Positions 16,699-25,850 of a stretch of 64,000 nucleotides of DNA are shown one piece after another (positions within the stretch are counted from its first letter, which is position 1; every line of letters starts with the position of its first letter). Below the pieces are notes generated by a model. The model saw only the letters and a list, made by a program, of their open reading frames with translations. It did not search any database and had not been told where the DNA came from. The DNA comes from Pedobacter sp. FW305-3-2-15-E-R2A2 (lineage in GTDB: Bacteria > Bacteroidota > Bacteroidia > Sphingobacteriales > Sphingobacteriaceae): the NCBI RefSeq assembly GCF_038446955.1, contig NZ_CP151803.1, forward strand, positions 2,976,001 to 3,040,000. Reading direction: 5' to 3'. The translations under genes were made by a program, and so were the position numbers.

Positions 16699-17826
16699 AT
16701 GGAATATAACAAGGAATACATACAGGGACTTTTATTTGAAAAGATCACCGGGACAATTAGTGAGGAGGATAACTTCATTGCTGAACAAGCGATTGAGCAG
16801 GATGCCGCGCTGAGGGAATTCTGGGAAACTTTACTTGTGAAAATGAAAAGTGCCAAAGGAAGTTCATTTTTATCGGGATTAGATGCGGATGCCGCATGGG
16901 ATAAAACTGAGCCTCGTTTTAATGAAATGTCAGATTCGTTTTTTAACCGGAACCGGCTGCTGCTTTATGGTGCAGCTGCAGTATTGATATTTGCGCTTCC
17001 TTTTGTATGGTATTTTAGTGCTCCATCAGATACTGCATTAGTGCTTCCCGAAAAAATCGCTAAACAGGTACACCTTAAAACCGAAAATGGTACTGCCGTT
17101 GACCTATCCTCTGATCGTATTGTTACGGTAGGGCAGACCCATTTTAATGCCAATCAAAAGGAACTAAGCTATACCTCCGGTAATGCCGGGCATAAGGAAT
17201 GGGCAACACTGATCGTGCCCCCTGCAAAAGACTACAGGATTCGTTTATCAGACGGCACACAGGTTTGGCTAAATGCGGCTTCCAGTTTGCGCTTTCCCGT
17301 TCAGTTTGGACCTCAGCAGGCACGGGAGGTTTATTTGTCAGGGGAAGCTTACTTCGAGGTTACGAAAAACCCAAAACAGGAATTTATAGTGCATACTACC
17401 GGCCCGGACATTCATGTTCACGGAACCTCCTTTAATGTTAATGCCTACGAACAGGGGCGTTTTGCAGCTGCCCTGGTCGCGGGTTCTGTGTCGGCCACGA
17501 CTAAAAATCAAAGCATTAAATTAAAGCCGGGGCAGGAAGCCATACTTGAGCGGGGCAACTTACAGACCAGACCATTTGAGGTACAGGATGCACTTTCCTG
17601 GAGAAACGGAACTTATTTTTTTCATAAACAACCTTTGTCCGAGATTGCAGCCGTGATTAGCCGTTGGTTTGACGTAAAGATCGCCTGGCAAACACCTGAA
17701 GTTGCGGAACAGACTTTTACCGGAGAGATCGATAAAAAACTGCCAATCGAGGTCGTCATTGCTAATTTACAGCTATCTTCAGGTATTAAAGCAGAGCTTA
17801 AAAATGGGACGCTGACCTTCCGGTAA
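16699..17826 (+). CDS. FecR-family anti-sigma factor (locus 2)
   Basis: A 375-residue FecR-like protein: a helical cytoplasmic N-terminus (about 1-85), one membrane helix near 88-107 (LLLYGAAAVLIFALPFVWYF) and a periplasmic FecR domain. Signature blocks are LSDGTQVWLNAASSLRFPVQ, REVYLSGEAYFEVTKNPKQE, HGTSFNVNAYEQ and LKPGQEAIL. The C-terminal DUF4974-like domain ends in SSGIKAELKNGTLTF. The expected role is to hold the locus 2 sigma factor inactive and release it when the STN domain of the adjacent SusC reports substrate binding. An ECF-type promoter element lies just before it. Confidence 0.94.
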   Translation: MEYNKEYIQGLLFEKITGTISEEDNFIAEQAIEQDAALREFWETLLVKMKSAKGSSFLSGLDADAAWDKTEPRFNEMSDSFFNRNRLLLYGAAAVLIFALPFVWYFSAPSDTALVLPEKIAKQVHLKTENGTAVDLSSDRIVTVGQTHFNANQKELSYTSGNAGHKEWATLIVPPAKDYRIRLSDGTQVWLNAASSLRFPVQFGPQQAREVYLSGEAYFEVTKNPKQEFIVHTTGPDIHVHGTSFNVNAYEQGRFAAALVAGSVSATTKNQSIKLKPGQEAILERGNLQTRPFEVQDALSWRNGTYFFHKQPLSEIAAVISRWFDVKIAWQTPEVAEQTFTGEIDKKLPIEVVIANLQLSSGIKAELKNGTLTFR

Positions 17827-17841
17827 ATTTTTTTAAAATTC

Positions 17842-17870
17842 CATTCACCCATTTGGGCAAGTGCAGCGTC
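17842..17870 (+). promoter_or_regulatory. Candidate ECF promoter before SusC (locus 2), copy 2
   Basis: CATTCACC at 17842-17849, a 16-base gap, and GCGTC at 17866-17870 repeat the element before FecR at 16658. TGGG also occurs inside both spacers. The SusC start codon is 30 bases further on. Two copies with fixed spacing, at the two expected targets of the local sigma factor, support a real promoter. Confidence 0.6.
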
Positions 17871-17900
17871 ATTAGGCAAACCTTTTATAAACCTAAATGT

Positions 17901-20900
17901 ATGCTTAAACAACTTACCCGATCGGGCCGGCTTGTGTTGCCGGTTGTTTTCTTGCTGCTGCTGGCCTTAGCGGGCCAAAGCCAGACGAGTAACAGCAAGA
18001 TCAATCTTAAAGGCAGGAACATCAGCCTGGCCGAAGTATTCAAATCTATAAAGAAGCAAACGGGATTCACCGTATTTTACAGCAACAAGCTGTTGGACGA
18101 TTCAGAACTCATCTCTGTGGATTTTACCGGAGAAGCGCTGAACACGGTCATGAATCGTATTTTGAAGGACAGACAGCTGGACTGGCTGATTAAGGAAAAG
18201 TACATTGTATTGCAAAGAGCCACACCAGCAGCCCCAGTTCAACAACGTAAAGCGGAACCCGCTAATGTGGACAAGGCACAGCAGCTCAGGGGAACGGTAA
18301 CGGATGGAACCGGAAGTCCTTTACCTGGTGTCAGCATCAGACGGAAAGAGGTCAATTTAGGAACAGTGACAGATACGCAGGGCCGTTATGTAATTGAGGC
18401 TCCGGCCGGTACTGCTCTGGTGTTTTCCTATGTAGGCTATAATAGCCAGGAAATAACGGTTGGCAGTCAGGCTACACTTGATGTAAAACTGTTGGAAGAC
18501 AATGCCGACCTGGCTGAGGTCGTGGTGGTGGGCTATGGAACTCAGAAAAAAGTAAACCTTACCGGAGCAGTTTCCATGGTTTCCGGAAAGGAGCTGGCTG
18601 CACGGCCCATGGGTCAGACTTCTGCTGCCTTGCAGGGGATGGCACCCGGTGTTACGGTGAAACAAAGCTCCGGGAGGCCCGGCGCTGATGGAGGAAATAT
18701 CCGCATTCGGGGGGTAGGTACCATAAGCGCTTCTGCCAGTGATCCTACTGCATTTAATGGCGCCAATCCCCTGGTGATGATCGATGGAATCGAAGGCTCC
18801 ATGAACAATATAGATCCCAACCTGATTGAATCCATCTCCGTACTTAAAGATGCAGCTTCTTCTTCCATTTATGGTTCCAGAGCTGCGAACGGTGTAATCC
18901 TGATCACCACCAGGAGAGCAACAGCAGATCAGGTCAGCATTTCCTATAACAATTATATCGGATGGCAGGATCCAACCAATATGCCAAAATTGGTGAATGC
19001 CCTGGATTACATGCTGCTGATCAATGAGGCCTATGTAAATACGGGCCGTACGCCTCTTTACGCAGATGCATTGGTTCAGAAATACCGTGAACAGAATGGC
19101 GTTAATTCGGATCTGTATCCGAATACAGACTGGCAAAAGGAAACCTTAACCGGATCTGGTTTGCAGCAAAGCCATTTTCTTACCATTCAGGGAGGCACGC
19201 AAAAAGTGAGAATGCTGGGCTCTTTTGGCCTTTTTGATCAGAAAGGAATCATTGAAAATTCAAGCTTCAAACGGTATACGATACGCAATAATGCCGACAT
19301 TACTTTTTCGGACAAGCTGAAAGCAAAGATCGATCTGCAATATGTTAATGCGATCACGACTGATCCCGCTGTCGGTTCCGGTGAAATCTTCCAATGGATG
19401 AATGGCCTTCCCGCAAACCTGATTGGGGTTAATGAAAGCGGTCAATGGGGCGTAGGCTGGAATGGTAACAATCCGATGTCGGCCAGTAAAGACGGAGGCA
19501 CGAACAGAACAAGAGCGCCATTTGGAAGTATCAATGCCATTGTCAATTATAAACCACTGGAATGGCTGGAAGCAGAAGCCGCTTATTCTCCAAAATATGC
19601 ACTTTCCTCTGGCAAGAACTTTAGAAAAGCAATTCAGTCTTACCTGCCCAATGGCAGTCTCAGTTTCCGTACTCCGGCGCTGACTTCCCTGAATCAGTCG
19701 CAGACACAGTCTTTCTTTAACAATCTCCGGGCTACGCTCACTGCAAGTAAAAACCTAAAAGACCATACCTTTAAATTGCTGGTTGGTGGGTCCAGAGAAG
19801 ATTTTTATGCAGAATGGATTTCTGCTTACCGGGATACCTATGTTCTTCCGGAATATCCTGTGCTGGATGGTGGCTCAGCTTCGAACCAACAGGCCAAAGG
19901 CAGTGCGGAGGAATGGGCATTACAATCACTGTTCAGTAGATTCAATTACAGTTATAAAGGGAAATACCTGTTGGAACTGAACGCACGCTATGATGGCTCC
20001 TCCCGCTTTTCAAAGGGCAATAAATATGGATTCTTTCCCTCTGCTTCGGCAGGATGGAGAATTTCAGAAGAAGGTTTTTTCAGTGGATTGAAAAAGACCA
20101 TCAATGAAGCGAAACTGAGGTTTTCCTGGGGAAAACTTGGCAATCAGAACATAGGAACTTATCCTTCTACAGCTGCACTGGTACTTGAATCCACAGCTAT
20201 GGGTAAGCAGATTGTGAACACCGTGGCGTTAAATGACCTCTCTAATAAAAACATATCCTGGGAGACCACTGAAGAAAAAAATATAGGTATTGACCTGACG
20301 CTTTTTAATCACCTGAGCATAACGGCCGACTATTACCGCAGGCGCACCCGGGATATCCTGTTGTTACTGGATATCCCTTTGATCATCGGCCTGAACAGGC
20401 CCAATCAAAATGCAGGTACAGTAGACAATACAGGCTGGGAGCTGGGTATAGCCTATAAAGGAAGCCTGAAGGACTTCAATTACAATATGAGCTTCAATTT
20501 GTCGGACGTAAAAAATACAGTGGCTGACATGAAGGGAATTAACCAGACCGGACTTACGGTAAACCGTGAAGGGCATTCCAGTTTATCTCTTTTTGGATAT
20601 GAGGCACAAGGTCTGTTCTCTTCTGATGAGGAAGTGGCTGCGCATGCCAAACAATTCGGTACGGTGAAGGCGGGCGATATTAAATACAAAGATCAGAATG
20701 GTGATGGTTTGATCAATGAGCGTGATAAAGTAATCATTGGTGGAACCATTCCCAGGCTTACTTATGCGGCCAGCCTTGGGGCTTCCTATAAAGGTTTTGA
20801 TTTATCAGTACTGCTGCAGGGGGTGGGTAAAGCTAATGGTTACCTGAATGGACCGGGTGTTCAGCCTTTCAGCGTTGGAGGTGCACTGGGTGGGACGATC

Positions 20901-21233
20901 CGTGAAGAAAACAAGGACCGCTGGTCAGTGGCGAATCCCAATGCGAAATACCCAAGGTTAGCTTTCGGAGAATCGAATAATGAACAGGCTTCCAGTTTCT
21001 GGGTGAGGGATGCCTCGTATTTGCGTATCAAAAATATCCAATTGGGATATACCTTATCTGCCGGCCTCGCAAAAAAACTGAGTATCAAACGCCTCAGGCT
21101 TTTTGCCAATGGTTCAAATCTGGCTTCATTTGACCGCTTTCTTAGCGGATATGATGTGGAAGCACCAGTAGGCTCAGGAAGTATTTATCCCCAGGTTAAG
21201 TTATACAGCCTTGGCTTGGAAGCAACATTTTAA
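17901..21233 (+). CDS. SusC/RagA-family TonB-dependent outer-membrane transporter with STN domain (locus 2)
   Basis: A 1110-residue transporter; the start is ATG 17901 (MLKQLTRSGRLVLPVVF), since the longer frame begins at a TTG inside the promoter element. The signal peptide is followed by an STN domain (about 33-110), a carboxypeptidase-regulatory-like domain (LRGTVTDGTGSPLPGVSIRR), the SusC marker VVVVGYGTQKKVNLTGAVS, the plug with ISVLKDAASSSIYGSRAANG, and a beta-barrel. VVVGYGTQKK is the most widespread plug type and differs from the STGY type of loci 1 and 3. The locus includes an FAD oxidoreductase and is followed by an alpha-fucosidase operon, so a plant or microbial glycan is a reasonable guess for the ligand. 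Confidence 0.95.
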   Translation: MLKQLTRSGRLVLPVVFLLLLALAGQSQTSNSKINLKGRNISLAEVFKSIKKQTGFTVFYSNKLLDDSELISVDFTGEALNTVMNRILKDRQLDWLIKEKYIVLQRATPAAPVQQRKAEPANVDKAQQLRGTVTDGTGSPLPGVSIRRKEVNLGTVTDTQGRYVIEAPAGTALVFSYVGYNSQEITVGSQATLDVKLLEDNADLAEVVVVGYGTQKKVNLTGAVSMVSGKELAARPMGQTSAALQGMAPGVTVKQSSGRPGADGGNIRIRGVGTISASASDPTAFNGANPLVMIDGIEGSMNNIDPNLIESISVLKDAASSSIYGSRAANGVILITTRRATADQVSISYNNYIGWQDPTNMPKLVNALDYMLLINEAYVNTGRTPLYADALVQKYREQNGVNSDLYPNTDWQKETLTGSGLQQSHFLTIQGGTQKVRMLGSFGLFDQKGIIENSSFKRYTIRNNADITFSDKLKAKIDLQYVNAITTDPAVGSGEIFQWMNGLPANLIGVNESGQWGVGWNGNNPMSASKDGGTNRTRAPFGSINAIVNYKPLEWLEAEAAYSPKYALSSGKNFRKAIQSYLPNGSLSFRTPALTSLNQSQTQSFFNNLRATLTASKNLKDHTFKLLVGGSREDFYAEWISAYRDTYVLPEYPVLDGGSASNQQAKGSAEEWALQSLFSRFNYSYKGKYLLELNARYDGSSRFSKGNKYGFFPSASAGWRISEEGFFSGLKKTINEAKLRFSWGKLGNQNIGTYPSTAALVLESTAMGKQIVNTVALNDLSNKNISWETTEEKNIGIDLTLFNHLSITADYYRRRTRDILLLLDIPLIIGLNRPNQNAGTVDNTGWELGIAYKGSLKDFNYNMSFNLSDVKNTVADMKGINQTGLTVNREGHSSLSLFGYEAQGLFSSDEEVAAHAKQFGTVKAGDIKYKDQNGDGLINERDKVIIGGTIPRLTYAASLGASYKGFDLSVLLQGVGKANGYLNGPGVQPFSVGGALGGTIREENKDRWSVANPNAKYPRLAFGESNNEQASSFWVRDASYLRIKNIQLGYTLSAGLAKKLSIKRLRLFANGSNLASFDRFLSGYDVEAPVGSGSIYPQVKLYSLGLEATF

Positions 21234-21244
21234 AGATAAAACAG

Positions 21245-22927
21245 ATGAAAACAAATTTATACTTCACTATACTGGTGGCTGTTTTAATAACAGTGAGCCC
21301 ATCCTGCAAAAAAGGATACCTGGATAAAAATCCATTGTCTGGACCTTCAGATGAAACATTTTTCGTGAACCAGGAGGAACTCCTGCTGGCAGTTAATGGC
21401 CTGTACAGGTATGCTGCCTATTCGCCACTGGATGGAATGCCCCTGAACCTTACGATAGATGATGGCACTGATATCGGGTGGGACCGTAACAACAGCGCCC
21501 TGCAAAGTCTGGGCAAGGGGAATCACGACAGCAATAACCTCTATGCAAGAGAGGTCTGGACCCAGGCTTACGTCGTAATTGCCAAATGTAATTTTGTACT
21601 TGACAATATTGAAAAAGTAAGAGATAAGACTACACCGGCAATATTTAACCGGTCGAAAGCCGAAGCCCGGTTTTTGCGTGCCTATACTTATCAATACCTG
21701 TCGGACCATTTCGGTGGTGTACCACTGGTGACCCATATGTTAAGACTGGAAGATGCGCAGATTGCCAAAACTCCGAAAGCAGCGATAGTAGATTACGTCA
21801 TGCAGGAGTTAACGGAATGTGCTCCTGATCTTCCGGTAGTTTATACCGGAACTGATGTAGGAAGAGCAAGCAGAGGTGCCGCACTGGCAATAAAAGCGCG
21901 CACCGCATTGAACAATGGCAGGTGGGCCGAAGCTGCAGATGCCGCGAAAGCGGTGATGGACCTGAATGTTTACAGCCTGCACGACAACTTTGGCGCTTTG
22001 TTTAGTTATGCAGGGCAGAATTCCAAAGAGATCATCTGGGCTTTTCAATACCTCCGTGCTTCAAAAACTAAAACCCACTCTACACCCAATAACCTTCTTT
22101 CCAGGAACGGACAGGGATTCTCAAATAAGGTGCCTTCACAGTCTTTGGTCGATGTATATCCTTGTACAGATGGCTTAAACATTGATGAATCTCCGCTTTT
22201 TAACCCTGCTGACCCTTATAAAAACAGGGATCCAAGACTTGGATTTACCATTGCATTGCCAGGATCAGTATTTTACAATTATCAGTTTGAAACCCATAGG
22301 GACAGTTTGAAATGCTGGAATTACAATACCACACCGGCTACGCGGGTAGACAATCAGGAGGCGATTAATGCTTTTGCAACCTTTACAGGCTATTGCTGGA
22401 GGAAATATGTTGACCTTGAAGATAAACCCGACCGGACCAATTCTGAACTGAACGTGATTCAGATCAGGTATGCTGAAATTCTGCTGATCTATGCGGAGGC
22501 AAAAAATGAACTCAACCAGCTGGATCAGTCGGCCTACGATGCCATCAACCTGATCAGAACCCGGCCAGGAGTAAATATGCCTGTGATCGTTGCAGGAAAA
22601 ACACAACCGGAGTTTAGGAGCCTGGTGCATAAAGAACGTATTTATGAACTCGCTATGGAAGGCTTCAGGATGTCTGACCTGCGCAGATGGAAAATTGCCG
22701 AAAAGGCCATGAACGGAAATTTTTATGGCAGGGTACAAAGGGGATTACTTGCTGCTGCACCTCATATTGACGAAAATGGTTTAGCAGATTATTCTGCCTT
22801 GCCAAACCGTGCAGATCTGAGGGTGATAGAGCAGCGCAGTTTTAATAAGGAACGGGATTATCTCTGGCCAATTCCGAATATCGAGACGGTTACCAATACG
22901 AAACTAATTCAAAACCCCAACTATTAA
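21245..22927 (+). CDS. SusD/RagB-family surface lipoprotein (locus 2)
   Basis: A 560-residue SusD homologue with lipobox SPSC at Cys21, expected to be the surface glycan-binding lid of the SusC encoded 11 bases upstream. SusD hallmarks are visible: KAEARFLRAYTYQYLSDHFG, a TPR segment RAALAIKARTALNNGRWAEA, LIYAEAKNELNQ and the C-terminal ERIYELAMEGFRMSDLRRWK. The length is normal for carbohydrate-type SusD proteins, unlike the shorter SusD of loci 1 and 3. Confidence 0.95.
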   Translation: MKTNLYFTILVAVLITVSPSCKKGYLDKNPLSGPSDETFFVNQEELLLAVNGLYRYAAYSPLDGMPLNLTIDDGTDIGWDRNNSALQSLGKGNHDSNNLYAREVWTQAYVVIAKCNFVLDNIEKVRDKTTPAIFNRSKAEARFLRAYTYQYLSDHFGGVPLVTHMLRLEDAQIAKTPKAAIVDYVMQELTECAPDLPVVYTGTDVGRASRGAALAIKARTALNNGRWAEAADAAKAVMDLNVYSLHDNFGALFSYAGQNSKEIIWAFQYLRASKTKTHSTPNNLLSRNGQGFSNKVPSQSLVDVYPCTDGLNIDESPLFNPADPYKNRDPRLGFTIALPGSVFYNYQFETHRDSLKCWNYNTTPATRVDNQEAINAFATFTGYCWRKYVDLEDKPDRTNSELNVIQIRYAEILLIYAEAKNELNQLDQSAYDAINLIRTRPGVNMPVIVAGKTQPEFRSLVHKERIYELAMEGFRMSDLRRWKIAEKAMNGNFYGRVQRGLLAAAPHIDENGLADYSALPNRADLRVIEQRSFNKERDYLWPIPNIETVTNTKLIQNPNY

Positions 22928-22963
22928 TTCATCGGTTTTATCTGACCATATACTTATTCAATT

Positions 22964-24970
22964 ATGAAACGTTTTCTTTTAAATACGCTGCTGCTTTTAA
23001 TCGCGTTGCTGTGGTTCAAACCTTTAAATGCCCGTCAACCCCAACGTCAGCACTACGATATTTGCATTTACGGAGGTACCTCATCGGGAGTAATTGCTGC
23101 CTATACCGCTGCCAGAATGGGCAAGTCTGTCCTGTTGATTGAACCCGGAAAGAATCTGGGAGGGATGAGCTCCGGTGGCTTAGGACTCACTGATATCGGG
23201 AATAAGTACGCCATCAGTGGTTTGGCTCTGGATTTTTACAGAAGAATTGGCCTGCATTATGGCAAATTTGAGCAGTGGATCTTTGAACCTCATGTTGCTG
23301 AAAACCTGTTTCTTGATTATATCAAAAGGGCTAAAGTGGAAGTCCTGTATGAAAGCCGTTTAGCTGCGGTAAGCAGGGAAGGCAAGCTGATCACCGGAAT
23401 AACGCTGGAGGGCTCGAATAAAACAGGGCCGGGAAATCTGGTTAAAGCGAAAATGTTTATCGATTGTTCTTATGAAGGAGACCTGATGGCAAAGGCTGGC
23501 GTATCCTACACGGTAGGCAGGGAGGCAAATGATTTATATCAGGAAATGTTCAATGGCGTACAGCTGATGAACGGCCATCAGTTTCCAGATGGAATAGACC
23601 CCTACAAAACTCCTGGCGACCCCTCAAGCGGACTGCTATGGGGGATTCAGCCAGGCGTGTTGGAAAAAGAGGGTACTGGCGATAAAAAGGTCCAGGCTTA
23701 CAACTTTCGCATATGTTTAACGAATAACAAACAGAACCTGATACCGATCACAAAACCGGAAAATTATCAGCCTGAAAAATATGAATTGCTACTCAGACAA
23801 ATGGAAAAGAGACCATGGAAGTCCTTACAGGATGGTTTTATATGGAGTGCAATGCCCAATGGAAAAACAGACATCAACAACAGAAATGGTTTTTCAACAG
23901 ATATGATTGGAATGAACTGGGCGTATCCGGATGCAGACTATCACAAACGAGCGGAAATCTGGAAGGCTCATGTCGATTATACAAAAGGTCTGCTCTATTT
24001 TGTTGGAAACGATCCGCGTGTTGCGGAGCACATCCGGCTCGAAATTGGTCAATGGGGATATCCTAAAGACGAATATACAGACAACGGGAACTGGTCTCAT
24101 CAGCTCTATATCAGGGAGGCCCGTAGGATGGTCGGTAGCCTGGTGATGACCCAGGATCATTGTCAGGGGAGGGCGCGGGTTACAGATGGAGTTGGCATGG
24201 CGGCCTATACCATGGATTCGCATAACTGCAACAGGCTGGTCATAAATGGAATGGTGAAAAATGAAGGAAATGTTGAGGAGGGGGGCTTTGGACCTTACCC
24301 TATTTCTTACCGGGCAATTGTTCCAAAAGCAAATGAGCTGAGCAATCTTTTAGTGCCGGTTTGCCTTTCTGCGAGTCATATCGCTTATGGCTCTATTCGT
24401 ATGGAGCCTGTTTTTATGGTACTTGGACAAGCTGCTGCGGTTGCCGCTGTACAAGCCATAGACCATAAAAAAACGGTACAGGAGGTAGATGTAGCAGCAG
24501 TACAGACCCTGCTTAAAAACGATCCTTTGGTGGATGGAAGTACTCCGGAAATTCTGGTGGATAATAATGATACGCTAAAAGTGAAAAAGAAAGGCGACTG
24601 GACCCTTCAGCGCCAGGGGGGATATGGACCTGATTATTTTCTGAGTGAAACCGGAGGACCGGAAAATAGCATAAGATACCTGCCGGAGATCATTAAAGAA
24701 GGAAAGTATGAGATTTATACCTATTATCCCAAGCAAAAGAATGCGGGAGCTTCGACGAGCGCAGCAGTCTATGATGGCAAAAGAACGAAAGAGATTTTAA
24801 TCGCAGATGAAGAGGTTAAAGTACTCGGACAGACCTCAGGCGAGTGGATCAGTTTAGGCCAATATACGTTGGCGGCAGGAAAGGGGGCGTATGTTCAGCT
24901 GTCAGGAAAAGGCAGAACCGGACGTGTGGTTGCGGATGCCGTATTACTTGTGCCTCTGGATAAGCGGTAA
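22964..24970 (+). CDS. Exported FAD-dependent oxidoreductase with C-terminal golvesin/xanthan-lyase-like domain
   Basis: A 668-residue protein with a signal peptide (to about residue 24), then an FAD-binding Rossmann motif at 36-61 (YGGTSSGVIAAYTAARMGKS) and GGMSSGGLGLTDIG, which mark the FAD_oxidored family. The C-terminal 130 residues (from about 535) form a beta-sandwich with YEIYTYYPK and GRVVADAVLLVP, like the golvesin or xanthan-lyase carbohydrate-binding-like module. Members are frequent in Bacteroidota polysaccharide loci, often labelled xanthan lyase, but their reaction is mostly unknown; an oxidation of a sugar is a plausible inference. It starts 36 bases after SusD and is probably the last gene of locus 2. 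Confidence 0.85.
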   Translation: MKRFLLNTLLLLIALLWFKPLNARQPQRQHYDICIYGGTSSGVIAAYTAARMGKSVLLIEPGKNLGGMSSGGLGLTDIGNKYAISGLALDFYRRIGLHYGKFEQWIFEPHVAENLFLDYIKRAKVEVLYESRLAAVSREGKLITGITLEGSNKTGPGNLVKAKMFIDCSYEGDLMAKAGVSYTVGREANDLYQEMFNGVQLMNGHQFPDGIDPYKTPGDPSSGLLWGIQPGVLEKEGTGDKKVQAYNFRICLTNNKQNLIPITKPENYQPEKYELLLRQMEKRPWKSLQDGFIWSAMPNGKTDINNRNGFSTDMIGMNWAYPDADYHKRAEIWKAHVDYTKGLLYFVGNDPRVAEHIRLEIGQWGYPKDEYTDNGNWSHQLYIREARRMVGSLVMTQDHCQGRARVTDGVGMAAYTMDSHNCNRLVINGMVKNEGNVEEGGFGPYPISYRAIVPKANELSNLLVPVCLSASHIAYGSIRMEPVFMVLGQAAAVAAVQAIDHKKTVQEVDVAAVQTLLKNDPLVDGSTPEILVDNNDTLKVKKKGDWTLQRQGGYGPDYFLSETGGPENSIRYLPEIIKEGKYEIYTYYPKQKNAGASTSAAVYDGKRTKEILIADEEVKVLGQTSGEWISLGQYTLAAGKGAYVQLSGKGRTGRVVADAVLLVPLDKR

Positions 24971-24994
24971 AAGGAAATGTTTGTGTACATCAGC

Positions 24995-25030
24995 TGTCGC
25001 AAATCCCCTCTAAATTGTCGCATTATCCCC
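24995..25030. repeat. Two 21-bp-spaced TGTCGCA..CCCC repeats upstream of the SRPBCC gene
   Basis: TGTCGCAAATCCCC at 24995-25008 and TGTCGCATTATCCCC at 25016-25030 start exactly 21 bases apart, two helical turns, about 80-120 bases before the SRPBCC start codon. This looks like a tandem regulator site on one DNA face. No regulator gene adjoins. The rest of 24971-25112 shows nothing else. Confidence 0.5.
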
Positions 25031-25112
25031 CTTTCCATTTGCGTTTTTACCAGGATCTTTATTAAAGCAAAGGTAGGGTAACTGCCACAATCAAAAACTA
25101 AAAAACAAGCTT

Positions 25113-25565
25113 ATGTCAGACAATAAAGTTTCATTACACAGAGTGATCAAGGCCAGTCCCGAAAAGGTGTATCGTGCCTTCACAGAAAGTACAGCGATCG
25201 CTTCATGGTTACCACCTTACGGTTTTCTTTGTACGGTACAGGAAATGAACGTTAAGGTAGGGGGTACTTTTAAAATGTCCTTTCAGAATTTTACCACCGG
25301 TAATGGTCATTCATTTGGTGGTGAATATTTAGAGCTCAAACCCAATGAGTTTCTTAAATACACCGACATATTTGATGATCCAAACTTGCCAGGTGTCATG
25401 ACGACGACCATTTCGCTTCAAAAGACAATGGTAGGTACAGACCTGAAAGTATTGCAGGAAGGAATTCCTGCAATGATACCGGCCGAAATGTGTTACCTGG
25501 GCTGGCAGGAATCACTGGAAAAACTGATTAAACTGGTGGAGCCTGAAATACCGGATGCCGGATAA
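25113..25565 (+). CDS. SRPBCC / AHSA1-like small-ligand-binding protein
   Basis: A 150-residue START-superfamily protein of the AHSA1-like type. The N-terminal VSLHRVIKASPEKVYRAFTE, the strand FKMSFQNFTTGNGHSFGGEY, and the final long helix (CYLGWQESLEKLIKLVEPEI) match the helix-grip fold. These proteins bind hydrophobic or small aromatic ligands; the function here is unknown. It stands alone, with its own upstream repeat pair and a strong terminator directly after it, so it is probably a single-gene transcript unrelated to the flanking sugar loci. Confidence 0.88.
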   Translation: MSDNKVSLHRVIKASPEKVYRAFTESTAIASWLPPYGFLCTVQEMNVKVGGTFKMSFQNFTTGNGHSFGGEYLELKPNEFLKYTDIFDDPNLPGVMTTTISLQKTMVGTDLKVLQEGIPAMIPAEMCYLGWQESLEKLIKLVEPEIPDAG

Positions 25566-25575
25566 ACGCTTGGTG

Positions 25576-25612
25576 AAAGCTCCCTGAAAATGAAATTCAG
25601 GGAGCTTTTTTT
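25576..25612 (+). terminator. Rho-independent terminator after the SRPBCC gene
   Basis: GCTCCCTGAA (25579-25588) pairs perfectly with TTCAGGGAGC (25596-25605) around a 7-base loop and is followed by seven T residues; flanking AAA/TTT extends the stem. It begins about 10 bases after the stop codon. Confidence 0.93.
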
Positions 25613-25702
25613 ATGCAGTTTTGCGGTCAATGTCATCAACAACTAAAGCTCCTGTTGTCTCCCAAAGTCTTCGATAAACAGGCCCAATCTTAATTTTATC
25701 TG

Positions 25703-25768
25703 GTCAGATATAATTTACAAATAGTCAGCTGTAATTTACAAATAGTCGGATTTGTACACAAAAGAGTC
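25703..25768 (+). promoter_or_regulatory. 21-bp-period repeat array upstream of the fucosidase operon
   Basis: GTC recurs at 25703, 25724, 25745 and 25766, and the first two units are nearly identical: TAATTTACAAATAGTC occurs at 25711-25726 and 25732-25747, exactly 21 bases apart. A third, degenerate unit follows. Direct repeats two helical turns apart just upstream of a promoter are the usual pattern for AraC-family activators, and an AraC gene ends this operon. Confidence 0.65.
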
Positions 25769-25801
25769 AATTCCCTACAAAAGATAATATCGGCCATATG
25801 A

Positions 25802-25809
25802 TAAATTTG
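25802..25809 (+). promoter_or_regulatory. -7 promoter box of the fucosidase operon
   Basis: TAAATTTG fits the Bacteroidota -7 consensus TAnnTTTG exactly. No TTTG lies 19-20 bases upstream, so the -33 element is poor, consistent with dependence on an activator bound at the 25703-25768 repeats. The start codon is 41 bases downstream. Confidence 0.5.
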
Positions 25810-25850
25810 TAACCAGGCTAACGCTACAACCTAACCAAATAATTTAAAAG

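Noticed and set aside
17853-17900. Extended N-terminus of SusC locus 2 opening at TTG
   Set aside because: It covers the ECF promoter element and adds no signal peptide; ATG 17901 gives a normal signal sequence.
18357-19136. 259-codon open frame on the minus strand inside SusC locus 2
   Set aside because: No recognisable domain, no start signal, and the plus-strand SusC reading is certain; it is a shadow frame.
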